64,000 nt of DNA, taken from the NCBI RefSeq assembly GCF_003014755.1, contig NZ_PYAW01000002.1, positions 1,488,001 through 1,552,000 of the forward strand. Direction: 5' to 3'. Shown here piece by piece: positions 46,878 through 57,508 of the stretch (positions are counted from its first letter, which is position 1; each line of letters opens with the position of its first letter). The notes below the pieces were generated by a model. It did no database searches, was not told the DNA's origin, and worked only from the letters and a program-made list of their open reading frames with translations. The position numbers and the translations under genes are program-made. The DNA is from Chitinophaga niastensis (GTDB lineage Bacteria; Bacteroidota; Bacteroidia; Chitinophagales; Chitinophagaceae).

Positions 46878-49800
46878 TCAAGCCGTTACACCTTTAGCCT
46901 CTGTTACCAAGCTTTCGGCTTTCAGTTTATTAGTATCAATCTCGAAACCATTTGCAGCTTTAATAAGGTATTCAACCAACAAAAAGGTAAATGAAAGAGA
47001 AACGAGTATTGGGAATAGTTGAAATCTAAGTGCAATAGGAGAAGCAAATACACTGAATCCAAAATTAACTAACCACAAACTTGCAACCAGTAATAGTGCC
47101 AGCTTAAGCCTGGAATATTGTTTATAACCTTGTAATAGAATAAAACTAAAAGCACTAAATAGGAATACCACATTCATTATACCAACCAATATGGGATAAA
47201 AGTCCAGTACACGAACTCTAAAATCTTTAAAATGACTTTTTATTTTATTAGTTTTATAGTTAAACCAAACCTGCGCTATTTGCTGAACAGTATCTACTCC
47301 TGTACTGTATTGTTCCAGAAATTCTACGGGAGGAGCATAATACTTTAATGCATTGGGTAATAAATAGTGTTTGGTAAACTCAACCGGATACTCGCGGATT
47401 AGATAGGATCCATATTCTGCCATCAATGGAGCCACAGTGGCCCATCTTTTTATCGGCCCCGCAGAAGTATCTTTTTTAAACTGCTCATTCATATATACTT
47501 GCAGTGGGGATCTGGGATCCCACATATATACTGTGCTTGCAACTAACGTTTCTTCAGGATGTTTTTGAACATCACGGGTAGTATCAAAATAAGTGCGTAC
47601 CATTTTGTCTAACTGCTGTAGTTTGGGTGGTGCTTTTTTAACGTGTTGGCTGTCTACATAACGGTAAGCATACATAGCATTATTGGCCATCTGCCAGCCT
47701 GTAAAAGGAGTAAACTGTCGTTTGCCACTAAGTTCATAATACTTATTGCTGGTATACTGGACAAATAATACGATTAATACAATGCTTATTCCGATTCCAG
47801 CCATTTTGATTAATATTCTTTGTCTGGATAACAGTAAAGATATACCAGCTATAAGAGGGTAGTACAAGGCATTATACCGTACTGTGAAAGCTGCAAATAA
47901 TACCAGAGCATTCAGCAAAATTAAGAGGTTAGTGGGTCGATATATAATCCAGAGCAATTGTGTAAACCATATCAAACTAAGCGAAAGAAAAAAAGCATCG
48001 CTGGATATGTAGTTGGCGAGATATAAAAACACTGGATTAAACAGCATAAACACAAATAACAATATTTTAGTCAGCTTTGCTGGCTTATAGAAGTAAAATA
48101 TTGTAAATACAAACGCTAATACGCTTGTCTGCAGAAGCAGATACTGAAAAGCAATCAGTGCGGTATCGGATTTTGTAATTACACTGAATAAGCGTAGAAA
48201 CTTAGAATAACCAACAGGGTAGGTGTTTATATCAAAATTATGATATGCTGTTTCCAGGTAAACATAGGAATCCCCATTGATAAAACTAGCGTAAGGGTAT
48301 AAGAATTTAAAAACAATAAACTGTACCAGAAGGCCTACGATGCCAATCCATACAAACCATTTATTGGTTGGGTTTTTAAATATGAAATCTTTGAAATCAA
48401 GATTCCTGACAGGTTGCTGTTTGGGTGATTCATTTTGCATTGCACTAGCCTCACTAGCTGGATTACCGGCTATTGATTTTTCTGTTCCCTTTTCCTCATG
48501 ATATTGCTGCTCCGTATTAATCGACCATATATTTGTCTTCTCCGTTATACCTGCACTTATATTATCTACTGACACCATTGCCGTCAGCATAGAATGATCT
48601 GAGTTATTGTATTTATGCATGCCATTACGACCAACCAGGAAAAGATTTTTAAATCTATCCGTAAACTGACGTATTACATCAAACCGATCATAAGTGCCAA
48701 AATACGCCGGATATGTTTTCTCCATACGCAACACAGTTGCGTCCAACACATTGGCTACGGAAGCCAACCCTATTTTTTCCAGTTCACTTATAGCCAGTTG
48801 TTTAATATCTTCATCTGTCATATTCCAGAACTCATCCTGCTTATTACAGAAGAACTCCATACCTACCCAAACAGTCTCCGGGTCTTTCACCATAAATGGG
48901 CTCCAGTTATTAAATAACTGTAAACGTCCCACCTTCACATCCTTTTCCTGTATATAGATCCAGGTATCTTTTAATTCCAATGGTTTCCATTCTCCTGTGG
49001 TTTTATCCTGGAAAGACATGCGTTTCAGCAGAATACCCACTGTTATGAAATCCCGATACTGCAGTCCGCGCGCAATTTCCTTTACTTCATCGGGTATAGT
49101 GCCGTCCATATCTTCAATCAGTTCCTGCACCGGCATCGTGGAAAAGAAATAATCACCTTCCAGTAAACTGGTTTCACCTGTTATATTATTGATGGCAGCT
49201 ATCGCGGCCACTTCATTATTTTCGTCTGAGGTATAGATGCGTTTCACATCATGATGCATTAATATCTTACCTCCCATTTCTTCTACTTGGCGGGCTACTT
49301 CTTCCCATAATTGTCCGGGGCCAAATTTTGGATAAAGAAACTGTTCAATTAAGCTGGTTTCTGTGCCTTTTTGGCCTATATCATTGCTTTTCTTTTTGCG
49401 GTTTACAGTAGTCTGTATGGCATGTTGAATAGCTTTACTGATAGAAACTCCTTTGATACGCTGTGCCCCCCACTCTGCAGAGATAGCATTACAGGGAATA
49501 CCCCATACTTTCTCTGTATAATCTTTAAAGAACAACGCATATAAAGTATGCCCAAAATGGTTGATCATGAAATCTTCCAGGTTCTTTTCCGGTTTGCGCG
49601 GAAATAGTTGTGCTTTCAGATAAGAGAACATGATGTTGATCGTTCTGCCTATTCCCAGCTTGGTCAACGTATCCAGTGATAACTGAATGGGATAGGTGAA
49701 AAATTTCCGTAGGAAATAGATACGCGATAAGCGCTGACGCACCAACATCACCTTGTCATCTTCCGCTGAAGCACCATTAGATGAAGTATGGAAAGCATTG

Positions 49801-50177
49801 GGTTTGATTTCGCGCGACTTATTTTGATATGCAATGGTAAAGCTATCATCCCCGGTAGATTGAATGGGCATTATATTCATCCACCAATTCATTACCCTGT
49901 CTGATTTGGAAAAGAAGCGATGCCCGCCAATATCTATACGATTCCCTTTATAGTTCACTGTTTTTGAAATGCCACCTATATCTCCTGATTTTTCGAGAAT
50001 AATTGGTGTAATATCCGTTCGTTTCAATAGTTCATACGCAGCAGTAAGACCGGCAGGTCCTGCTCCAATTATAATCGCCTTTTGTTTGGCGGGTTGTTTG
50101 GAATGTACCCCATTGGCTGCATTATCGTTTATTACACTGTCAGGAATTGGATTTACAGGAATGTCGGATTTGTTCAT
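46878..50177 (-). CDS. FAD-dependent oxidoreductase fused to GT-C-type membrane protein
   Basis: The single 1099-residue frame has two halves. Residues 30-500 are an amine-oxidase/UDP-galactopyranose-mutase-like flavoprotein: [19 protein letters not shown] (GxGxxG at 38-43), [22 protein letters not shown], and [21 protein letters not shown] at the end. After a polar linker (about 505-560), residues 565-1060 hold about 10-12 helices with an early acidic loop [21 protein letters not shown], as in PMT/ArnT-like GT-C glycosyltransferases. No frameshift or internal start is visible. A sugar-ring-modifying enzyme joined to a lipid-sugar transferase would make sense, but this is inference. Confidence 0.8.
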   Translation of the reverse strand: MNKSDIPVNPIPDSVINDNAANGVHSKQPAKQKAIIIGAGPAGLTAAYELLKRTDITPIILEKSGDIGGISKTVNYKGNRIDIGGHRFFSKSDRVMNWWMNIMPIQSTGDDSFTIAYQNKSREIKPNAFHTSSNGASAEDDKVMLVRQRLSRIYFLRKFFTYPIQLSLDTLTKLGIGRTINIMFSYLKAQLFPRKPEKNLEDFMINHFGHTLYALFFKDYTEKVWGIPCNAISAEWGAQRIKGVSISKAIQHAIQTTVNRKKKSNDIGQKGTETSLIEQFLYPKFGPGQLWEEVARQVEEMGGKILMHHDVKRIYTSDENNEVAAIAAINNITGETSLLEGDYFFSTMPVQELIEDMDGTIPDEVKEIARGLQYRDFITVGILLKRMSFQDKTTGEWKPLELKDTWIYIQEKDVKVGRLQLFNNWSPFMVKDPETVWVGMEFFCNKQDEFWNMTDEDIKQLAISELEKIGLASVANVLDATVLRMEKTYPAYFGTYDRFDVIRQFTDRFKNLFLVGRNGMHKYNNSDHSMLTAMVSVDNISAGITEKTNIWSINTEQQYHEEKGTEKSIAGNPASEASAMQNESPKQQPVRNLDFKDFIFKNPTNKWFVWIGIVGLLVQFIVFKFLYPYASFINGDSYVYLETAYHNFDINTYPVGYSKFLRLFSVITKSDTALIAFQYLLLQTSVLAFVFTIFYFYKPAKLTKILLFVFMLFNPVFLYLANYISSDAFFLSLSLIWFTQLLWIIYRPTNLLILLNALVLFAAFTVRYNALYYPLIAGISLLLSRQRILIKMAGIGISIVLIVLFVQYTSNKYYELSGKRQFTPFTGWQMANNAMYAYRYVDSQHVKKAPPKLQQLDKMVRTYFDTTRDVQKHPEETLVASTVYMWDPRSPLQVYMNEQFKKDTSAGPIKRWATVAPLMAEYGSYLIREYPVEFTKHYLLPNALKYYAPPVEFLEQYSTGVDTVQQIAQVWFNYKTNKIKSHFKDFRVRVLDFYPILVGIMNVVFLFSAFSFILLQGYKQYSRLKLALLLVASLWLVNFGFSVFASPIALRFQLFPILVSLSFTFLLVEYLIKAANGFEIDTNKLKAESLVTEAKGVTA

Positions 50178-50753
50178 GGCATAACATTTATTGATTTCCT
50201 AAGTAACTACCGTTGCTGTGCATACTCACTACTTACCATCCCATAAGGAATAGCTTTCTCTGAAAGAGGAAGTGAGCATTGGATAGTACCAGGTGCTAAA
50301 GACCATTATTACTGGCTTAGTATCCTGTACATGGATGAATGTGAATGTTTCTGAAATGAAAATTCGTTAAGGTTTTCGAAATACAATTAAAGAAAATGGA
50401 TGACTGCTAATCATGTAAATATGAAATGCTCGTTTTAAGAATTAATGGAATTTGAGGGTTTACTTTTATAAGTTTGCCAACTTGTGATGACTCCTGGTGG
50501 TGGCATAGTGAGAATTCCAGTGAACTTAAACTAAAGCCTGTCTTTATGGTTAATTGGAAATTAGGTTATTAGTTACTGTTATTATTATTTTCCGTTTGTT
50601 ATAATTCAAAATTAAACCCATTCACTGCAACGCGCATTCAGCAGAGATTTTTTTCTGTCATTCTTCATTTGTGCGCCATTTATCCTGACTGCCAGTGGAA
50701 AAGAAAGAACAAAAATTTTATCATAATGGATCATTTTATGTTCAATCTGCTGC
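50178..50753. other. Intergenic region between the FAD/GT-C gene and peptide copy 4
   Basis: These 576 bases hold no gene I can support. The left 350 bases would be a long leader of the FAD/GT-C gene. The segment from about 50533 to 50660 is a diverged copy, over about 100 bases, of 57600-57720 upstream of peptide copy 5, so it may be the remains of a lost peptide locus or a true promoter. Confidence 0.55.
50607..50641 (-). promoter_or_regulatory. Shared promoter motif, site C
   Basis: On the minus strand TAATTTTG (50607-50614) is an exact TAnnTTTG box preceded at fixed distance by the 17-base CTGAATGCGCGTTGCAG (50625-50641). The layout is the same as at 51126 and 57664. No TTTG -33 box is present. 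Confidence 0.5.
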
Positions 50754-50999
50754 TCATAACGTTCTTTTCACACATATTGTGGGGCAAGATGTTGTTGTGG
50801 ACCTTGTCCAGAGACCTACCCGAATAGCATTTGGATCAGAACAGGTAGTCGTGCTGTAAAAAGTAAGAATGCTAACTGTACATTTACCGTCAGCCCCATT
50901 CCTATAGAATATAACCGGCTGACTTGCTCTATATGCTAAAACGCCACTAAATATAGTCAATACAGCAATTGCCGTTAACAAGAACTTTGCCTTTTTCAT
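50754..50999 (-). CDS. Small exported cysteine peptide, copy 4
   Basis: This 81-residue copy stands alone between the FAD/GT-C gene and the outer-membrane barrel gene. It starts MKKAKFLLTAIAVLTIFSGVLAY and keeps FY at 31-32, Cys40 (CTV) and Cys72 (SCPTICVKR), plus Cys53 and Cys76, the same extra pair as copy 2. It has lost the TRL block (VGLW instead). It is divergent from the barrel gene at 51298. The leader lacks the hairpin of copies 1, 3 and 5, but the shared promoter motif lies 127 bases upstream. Confidence 0.75.
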   Translation of the reverse strand: MKKAKFLLTAIAVLTIFSGVLAYRASQPVIFYRNGADGKCTVSILTFYSTTTCSDPNAIRVGLWTRSTTTSCPTICVKRTL

Positions 51000-51125
51000 G
51001 TGCGGGATTGTTGATAACGTGAGGGGATTGCTATTGGGTTAATACTCAGCGATTGGAGCAGCAAATATCCATAGTGTTCAAAATTACTTTGTAGTTGTGC
51101 CTGATTGCTATAATGCAATCAAATC

Positions 51126-51160
51126 TAAAGTTAAAACCTGCCACTGTATTCTGAGCTCAG
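51126..51160 (-). promoter_or_regulatory. Shared promoter motif, site B (peptide copy 4)
   Basis: On the minus strand TAACTTTA (51126-51133) is preceded at the same spacing by the 17-base CTGAGCTCAGAATACAG (51144-51160), which ends AATACAG like site A. It would give a leader of about 120 bases. Confidence 0.5.
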
Positions 51161-51297
51161 TGCTTTTTATCAATTATCGGGAATCTTTGGAATCATCCCT
51201 GAAGGAAGAACGCCTTATCAATTTTATTAGATAGAAAAATTACTGCTATCCTGTTGCAACTAAAATGCAGAATTTACAGACCCGGTAATCCCTCAAT

Positions 51298-53979
51298 ATG
51301 AAGAATTTCCTGCTCTTGTTTGTTGCTGTCTTGTGCACCCTGCACGCATCCTCCCAGGCTAACCCCAAAAGCCTGATCAAGGGACGTATACTTGATAAAG
51401 AAACCCATGGACCGCTATCAGGTGCTTCTGTTGCACTATTGCATGCTAAAGACTCGTCTAGTGCTGCATTGACCTTCACTGATAAGAATGGAATTTTTGC
51501 ATTCGACAGTCTTCCGGTCGGGAATTACAAACTGTATGTTACTTATTTGGGATATCAGCCTTTATTAAGCCCTGCACAGATCCGGATAGAGGAGAGGATA
51601 ACTGATCTGGGCACTATTGTTATGCAAAGAACAGGACTAACCCTGGCCCAGGTAGAAATAGTGGAAACAAAGCCTCCAATGGCGTTGAAGAAGGATACTG
51701 TTGAATTTAGTGCCGGCTATTATAAAACCAGGGAAAACGCTGTCATAGAAGATTTGCTGAAAAAACTACCAGGAGTACAGGTAGATAGGGACGGTACTAT
51801 CAGGGTAAATGGTGAAGTAGTAAAAATGGTGCTGGTAGATGGACGGCCCTTTTTCGGGAATGATCCCAAATTAGCCACTAGGAATTTGTTGGCGGAGATG
51901 ATAGATAAGGTGCAACTGATAGATAGAAAACCAGAGAAGGAGGGGTATAGTGGTAACAATGATAGTAGAACAGAGAAAGCCATTAATATCACTATCAAAA
52001 AAGAAAAAAAGAATACATTTTCCGGCCAAGTGACCGCCGGCTATGGAACAGATGGACGCTTTGCCGGAAATGGTAGTTTGAACCGCTTTCGTGATCATCA
52101 ACAGCTATCTTTCCTGGGTAGTGGAAATAATACAAATGGTTACCAGGGAGGTAAGGATGTAAGCGATGGCATTGGGGTTACTCGTAACTGGAACGGTGGT
52201 GTTAATTATAGTGAAGATATTGGTAAGAAGTTGATCATAAGTGGTAGCTATTTTATAGACAATAATCATATAGAGAACCAGCGTAATAGTGCTCGTCAGA
52301 ATATGTTGAAGGATTCTACTAATTATTATAATCAGCAATCTCAAACGCAGGATAATAATACTAGTTATAGAATGGATCTACATATAGATTACAAGATTGA
52401 CTCATTACACACCTTGTCTGTTATTAATAGATTCAATTATGTCAACAGCAGCAGTTTGCAATATAATATGTACAAATCATTAGGAAGTAAATTACAATTG
52501 CTAAACGAGGGAACTATTCATAATGTAAATATGGGATCAGTTTTCGACTTCTCCGGTAATATGTCTTTTGAGAAGAAATTCAAAAAGACAGGACGTATGT
52601 TAAATATTGCTTTGATATACGGATATGGCAATAATGATAGGAAGAATTATAATATATCCAATAACTTATTTGTTCAACCTAATGCAGAAATTTATAGAGA
52701 TAGTATAAATCAGCATAATGTCTTTAATGGGAGGAATGGAGTACTTCAATTATTCCTTGCCTATACTGAACCGATTTTTAAAGATCGTTTTCTGGACATT
52801 CTTTATGTCCACACCCGCTTTAATACCTCATCAAATAAGCTTGCCTACGACTACACCCCTTCCAAAGGAGTATATGATCACTTGAACGATAGCCTGAGTA
52901 ATTCTTTTGAGAACATTACTGCATCACATTTTGCGGGGATAAACATTCGCACACAAAAGCAGAAATACGATTATACTTTTGGATTAAATATGTTGGTAAA
53001 CGATATGGATAATACTAATATCAGTCAGCATAGCTACCTGCAGCAAGGCACTACAAATTTTTATCCTACAGCTTCTTTTAATTATGCCTTTACAAATAGT
53101 AAGCGCCTGAGATTTTTTTATTCTGCTGGCATAGAAACCCCCAGTGCTAATCAGTTACAGCCTGTGCCGGATAATAGTAATCCACTATATGTACAACTAG
53201 GTAATCCCAATCTAAAACCTGCGCTTACTGATAATTTTGCGTTGGGATATAATGCATTTAATGCACATAGCTTACGCAGTTTTTCTGCTAATATGAACGT
53301 AGGATTTACACATAATAGGATCATTAACGCCAATTGGTTCGATTCCCTGGGGCGGCAGGTGAGCCAACCACTGAACATGAATGGGGCTTATAACATTAGC
53401 TTCATTATGGTAAATAGTTTTCCCCTTAAGAAACAGCAGACGGCTATTAATGCCAACACTGCGTTTAATCTTATTCATGATGTAAGTTATATCAATGGCA
53501 TATTAGGTAATACCAGTAATATGTCTATTTCACAGGGTCTCAGCTTTAATTATGTGTATAAGGAGTTATTTGATTTTTCAACTGCCGCCAGTGCTAATTA
53601 TAACAGGGTACAATATTCTGTACAAAAAGATAACAACACCAACTATTTCAATTATAATTTCTCTTTGGATTGTAATGTAAATCTGCCACTGGGCTTTATT
53701 ATTGGTGGTAATCTTAATTATATGCTTAATACTGGCCGTGCAGCGGGCTATAATCTTGATGTCTTGATGCTGAATGCTTCTGTCTCCAAAACGATATTCC
53801 GACACCGGCAGGGCCTTGTCAAGTTGCAAGGTTTCGATCTGCTGAACCGGAACGTGAGTATTAGCCGGAATATAGGAGTAAGCTATATAGAAGATGTGCA
53901 AACGAGGGTGCTACAACGATTTTTCATGGTGAGCTTTTCCTATTTCCTGAAAAAGCGTGATAAAAAGATAGTAGATTAA
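51298..53979 (+). CDS. Outer-membrane beta-barrel protein with CarboxypepD_reg domain
   Basis: The 893-residue protein has a signal peptide (MKNFLLLFVAVLCTLHASSQ), a CarboxypepD_reg domain (about 27-105: IKGRILDKETHGPLSGASVAL), a plug-like domain (about 125-230: LLKKLPGVQVDRDGTIRVNG, VLVDGRPFFG) and a large barrel of the OMP_b-brl_3 type. It resembles TonB-dependent receptors but lacks a clear STN domain and a SusD partner. These proteins move or export unknown cargo in Bacteroidota. It lies divergent to peptide copy 4, so it is a candidate transporter of the peptides; this is inference. Confidence 0.85.
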   Translation: MKNFLLLFVAVLCTLHASSQANPKSLIKGRILDKETHGPLSGASVALLHAKDSSSAALTFTDKNGIFAFDSLPVGNYKLYVTYLGYQPLLSPAQIRIEERITDLGTIVMQRTGLTLAQVEIVETKPPMALKKDTVEFSAGYYKTRENAVIEDLLKKLPGVQVDRDGTIRVNGEVVKMVLVDGRPFFGNDPKLATRNLLAEMIDKVQLIDRKPEKEGYSGNNDSRTEKAINITIKKEKKNTFSGQVTAGYGTDGRFAGNGSLNRFRDHQQLSFLGSGNNTNGYQGGKDVSDGIGVTRNWNGGVNYSEDIGKKLIISGSYFIDNNHIENQRNSARQNMLKDSTNYYNQQSQTQDNNTSYRMDLHIDYKIDSLHTLSVINRFNYVNSSSLQYNMYKSLGSKLQLLNEGTIHNVNMGSVFDFSGNMSFEKKFKKTGRMLNIALIYGYGNNDRKNYNISNNLFVQPNAEIYRDSINQHNVFNGRNGVLQLFLAYTEPIFKDRFLDILYVHTRFNTSSNKLAYDYTPSKGVYDHLNDSLSNSFENITASHFAGINIRTQKQKYDYTFGLNMLVNDMDNTNISQHSYLQQGTTNFYPTASFNYAFTNSKRLRFFYSAGIETPSANQLQPVPDNSNPLYVQLGNPNLKPALTDNFALGYNAFNAHSLRSFSANMNVGFTHNRIINANWFDSLGRQVSQPLNMNGAYNISFIMVNSFPLKKQQTAINANTAFNLIHDVSYINGILGNTSNMSISQGLSFNYVYKELFDFSTAASANYNRVQYSVQKDNNTNYFNYNFSLDCNVNLPLGFIIGGNLNYMLNTGRAAGYNLDVLMLNASVSKTIFRHRQGLVKLQGFDLLNRNVSISRNIGVSYIEDVQTRVLQRFFMVSFSYFLKKRDKKIVD

Positions 53980-54493
53980 AGAAATTATTGATTTAAATAC
54001 TTTCGTTAATCTGTTTTAAGTTTGATGTCTCAACGTTAGGCATTACGGCCTTTTTTGAATGTATCATGATTTAAGAATTTAAAGTGAATGAGTTATTGTG
54101 GTGAAGAACTAGTATGCCTGCAGTATCATGTTTTGTCTATGCTCCAAAGTTGATGTATTACTACCATTTAGGATTTGCAGGAAAAGGAGAAAAAATGTGC
54201 AGAAAGTGATAATCTTTACAAAGGATGGGATAGGATATATGCCCAATATAAGGATGACACAAGGATAACACAATGTCAACACAACAACAATATAGCAACG
54301 ACACAACAACTATACAGCAATGCCTTGCCATAAAATAGTTATGCATGAGTCTTATATAATTAAAGTGCCCTGAAGTTGTTATCTGACTGCAGTTGTTTTA
54401 TTAATTTCCTTATTGTAGCAATATGACAGCAAAGACTATTAAAGATGAACATTACAATTGAATTGAAGCCACTTTAGAAAACTATTCTTAGTA
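53980..54493. other. Intergenic region upstream of S9 peptidase 2
   Basis: The 514 bases include an ACA/CAA-rich low-complexity stretch (about 54250-54325) that makes short frames on both strands, none with gene-like features, and the S9 promoter block at 54398. Nothing else is seen. Confidence 0.5.
54398..54413 (+). promoter_or_regulatory. S9 peptidase 2 promoter block
   Basis: TTATTAATTTCCTTAT is identical to 41701-41716 upstream of S9 peptidase 1. In both places GCAG precedes it by five or six bases. It ends 80 bases before the ATG. Confidence 0.5.
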
Positions 54494-57229
54494 ATGAGAA
54501 AAAGCGCTTTATTTCTTCTCTTTATATTTTCTACGACCATCTGCTTTGCGCAAGAATTATTTCGGGAAAGTAAAGATGGATCCCAACATATTGAGAAACC
54601 ACTCATTGATTCCAGCGTATATGACAAATGGCCATCTGTTGAAGGAGCTACTATTAGCAATGATGGGAATTATGCCATGTATAGCATTATGAATCAGCCA
54701 GTAGGAAGTCGCACACTGGTATTACAAGCGATCAAAGGTAATTGGAGGACAGAAATACAGCATGTTGATCGTGCTGAGTTTACGCAGGATAGCCAGACGG
54801 CAGTGTGTATTAACCCTAATGACAGCTTGTGTATTGTCAGATTAGGTAGCACTACCATCACGTATATCCCTCAGGTAAATTCTTTTAAGCTCCAGCATGA
54901 AAACAGTGATGTATGGCTTGCATATCAATTGAACACATTAGAAAAAGAAGTGGTGACAATGAATCTTAAAACGGGTAAAAAAATATCTTATTCCTCGGTT
55001 AAGGACTATTTATTTAGTGCTGATGGTAGGGTGTTAGTATTGCAAATGGTATCTAAAAAAGACACCAACACTATCCAATCATTGAGATGGGGAACCCTTG
55101 GTGATGGAAATATTGCTACTATCTGGGAGGGAACCGGAATAGAAAATATTGTTTTAGATGCAGGTGGAACGCAACTCGCTTTTATCGTTGAAAGTAAAAT
55201 TAACAGTCAAAAAGAAAAATCCATTTGGTATTATAAAGCCGGAACAGCCAGGGCCGTCAATTTAGCGACTAAACACGCACCAGGTATAGAGAATGGTTTA
55301 GCATTAGGCAGTATCCAGCATTTTAGTAAAGATGGTAATCGCCTGTTTTTTACATTAGAAGAAAAGGAAGGTAACAAGCCTTCACCAAATGGAGTACAGG
55401 TAGATGTTTGGAGTTATACAGACACAAAATTACAATCGCAACAATTTGATGAATCAGGACCTGAAAGTTATGCAGCTGTTATCAATATAGCGGAGCGCCA
55501 TATTGTCCGACTGGAACAGGCTTTTGAAAGAATTTCGTCATCTGATTTTAATCATGCACAGGATACTGTCGCAATGATTCGTCATCAGCAAAGCGATGGG
55601 AAGAGCGGAGAATGGAATTGGAATCCGGCGTGCAAACTATCCTGGTATCTTGTATCCACTAAAAATGGAGAAAAACAACCATTGGATTGGTTAGCAGACA
55701 ATTTTTGGGTAGAAATGTCTCCGGAAGGTAAATATGTAATTTACTATGATAAGAAACAAAAAGAATATTTTAGTTATGAAACAGCTTCGGGCGTGATCCG
55801 AAATATTACGCAAGGGATTGCAACCAGTTGGGAAAGAGATTATGGTAGAGTAATAGGAGGTTGGATGAAGGAGGATGCAGCGGTAATCATCTATGATCAG
55901 TATGATGTGTGGCAAATAGATCCAACAGGAAAAACTCCCGCGCTGAATCTGACTAATGGCTTTGGCCTCAAACACAACATTGTATTTTTCATGGCCTTGG
56001 ATGATTATCCTCGCCATCCCCTGGGAAGAAATGAGGAACTTATTTTTACTGCGTTTAATCGGAATACGAAAGATAATGGCTTTTATAGAAAAATAGTAGG
56101 TAAAACGGGAGATCCTGATTCACTAACTATGGGCCCTTACCTTTATGATGTTACTGACAACCCATATCTCCCCAGTCGCTCCAATTTTACTCCTGTCAAA
56201 GCAACGGATGTAAAAGTGTATATCATAAAGCGCATGAATGCCGCAGAGTCCCCAAATTTTTTTAGCACAACAAACTTTAAAACTTTTACCCAGTTAAGTG
56301 ATCTTCATCCTGAAAAAAAATATAATTGGTACTCAGCTGAACTGCATACCTGGAAATCATTGGATGGAAGCGCTTTGCAGGGGATTCTTTACAAGCCTGA
56401 AAATTTTGACTCAACAAAGAAATATCCGGTGATCTTCCACTACTATGAAATAAAGTCTGATAGATTAAATGCATATCTGAAACCTGACCTGGCTGATGGA
56501 GGAACCATTTGTATTCCCTGTTATGTTAGCAATGGTTACCTGGTGTTTACACCTGATATTCATTATACGATAGGAGATCCTTTTCAGGGAACCTATAATG
56601 CAGTGGTTTCTGCTGCTCACTATTTATCACGATTCCCATATGTAAATACGAAGAAAATGGGCCTACAGGGGCTTAGTTGGGGTGCTATTCAAACCAATTA
56701 TCTGATCACCCAGACGGATATATTTGCCGCCGCCTGCTCCGCATCGGGCATTGCCGACTTAATAAGCGGTTATGGTGGGCTAATATCTTATGGTGCGAGT
56801 CTGCAGGGGATGTATGAATCAGGCCAGTTACGATTTGGAGCAAGCCTTTGGGAAAAGCCTGAGCGGTATATTAAAAACTCCGCTATTTTACAGGCAGATA
56901 AAATTACAACACCCCTTTTAATGATGCATACAAAAAATGATGGTGTTTGCCCATTTGCCAATGCAATAGAACTTTTCACGGCATTGCGTCGTTTGGGCAA
57001 GAAGTCATGGATGCTGGTATATGAAGGCAACCATGGTGTTTTCGGTAAAGATGGCGATGATTTCAATATCCGTATGGCCCAATTCTTTGATCATTATCTA
57101 AAAGATAAGCCAGCTCCTAAATGGATGACCAGAGGAATCCCCGCAAAACTAAAAGGCATCGATGATGGCCTGGAGCTGGACACAACTGTCAAAACTCCAG
57201 GAGTTGGTCTGTTGATGGAAGGTAATTAA
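54494..57229 (+). CDS. Exported S9-family serine peptidase 2
   Basis: This 911-residue paralogue of the enzyme at 41.8 kb has the same plan: signal peptide (MRKSALFLLFIFSTTICFAQ), propeller-like N-domain starting DKWPSVEGATISNDGNYA, and S9 catalytic domain with Ser728 (QGLSWGA), Asp816 (HTKNDGVCP) and His847 (YEGNHGVFG). The residue after the Ser motif differs (GLSWGA against GCSWGG). Many long blocks are identical, so the duplication is fairly recent. It ends 24 bases before the stop of the convergent peptide copy 5. Confidence 0.88.
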   Translation: MRKSALFLLFIFSTTICFAQELFRESKDGSQHIEKPLIDSSVYDKWPSVEGATISNDGNYAMYSIMNQPVGSRTLVLQAIKGNWRTEIQHVDRAEFTQDSQTAVCINPNDSLCIVRLGSTTITYIPQVNSFKLQHENSDVWLAYQLNTLEKEVVTMNLKTGKKISYSSVKDYLFSADGRVLVLQMVSKKDTNTIQSLRWGTLGDGNIATIWEGTGIENIVLDAGGTQLAFIVESKINSQKEKSIWYYKAGTARAVNLATKHAPGIENGLALGSIQHFSKDGNRLFFTLEEKEGNKPSPNGVQVDVWSYTDTKLQSQQFDESGPESYAAVINIAERHIVRLEQAFERISSSDFNHAQDTVAMIRHQQSDGKSGEWNWNPACKLSWYLVSTKNGEKQPLDWLADNFWVEMSPEGKYVIYYDKKQKEYFSYETASGVIRNITQGIATSWERDYGRVIGGWMKEDAAVIIYDQYDVWQIDPTGKTPALNLTNGFGLKHNIVFFMALDDYPRHPLGRNEELIFTAFNRNTKDNGFYRKIVGKTGDPDSLTMGPYLYDVTDNPYLPSRSNFTPVKATDVKVYIIKRMNAAESPNFFSTTNFKTFTQLSDLHPEKKYNWYSAELHTWKSLDGSALQGILYKPENFDSTKKYPVIFHYYEIKSDRLNAYLKPDLADGGTICIPCYVSNGYLVFTPDIHYTIGDPFQGTYNAVVSAAHYLSRFPYVNTKKMGLQGLSWGAIQTNYLITQTDIFAAACSASGIADLISGYGGLISYGASLQGMYESGQLRFGASLWEKPERYIKNSAILQADKITTPLLMMHTKNDGVCPFANAIELFTALRRLGKKSWMLVYEGNHGVFGKDGDDFNIRMAQFFDHYLKDKPAPKWMTRGIPAKLKGIDDGLELDTTVKTPGVGLLMEGN

Positions 57230-57253
57230 AGAGATACTGGCTATAAATAATGA

Positions 57254-57508
57254 TTAAAGGCAAATGGTAACCCTTATAGTCGGACAGGGAGCAGTGGTTG
57301 GTGCAGTACTTAGACGAGTGGTGATCCCTACGGTTATTGTAATACAAAAGGTGAGAGATACACGTATAGTACAAGCCCCTAATGGTGTAGATGCTGAATA
57401 GAATATATTAATCTGTCGTGCGTTATATGCCAGCGCACCACCAATAACTGCGGAAAGCATGATGGCTATCAGCATAACCCTTGCTTTTTGCTTAATGTTA
57501 AATTTCAT
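57254..57508 (-). CDS. Small exported cysteine peptide, copy 5
   Basis: At 84 residues it is the most diverged copy. The N-terminus is longer (MKFNIKQKARVMLIAIMLSAV) but the signal region still ends GGALAY. It has FY at 36-37, Cys46 (ACTI), TTRLSTAPTT, and Cys75 (PCPTIRVT) with nine residues to the end, plus Cys55 and Cys83. It lies convergent to S9 peptidase 2, as copy 1 does to peptidase 1. Its leader holds the hairpin and mini-ORF shared with copy 3, and a promoter motif further upstream. Confidence 0.75.
   Translation of the reverse strand: MKFNIKQKARVMLIAIMLSAVIGGALAYNARQINIFYSASTPLGACTIRVSLTFCITITVGITTRLSTAPTTAPCPTIRVTICL

Noticed and set aside
50178..50606. Search for a sixth cysteine peptide gene downstream of promoter site C
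   Set aside because: No MKKAK-type start or signal helix is present in this stretch, although the upstream region resembles that of copy 5.
54273..54338. Plus-strand Gln/Thr-rich frame of about 21 codons
   Set aside because: Its content is explained by the trinucleotide-like repeat alone and it has no ribosome binding site or paralogue.
54109..54346. Two overlapping hydrophobic minus-strand frames
   Set aside because: They come from an ACA/CAA low-complexity stretch read backwards and lack a plausible start region or conservation.
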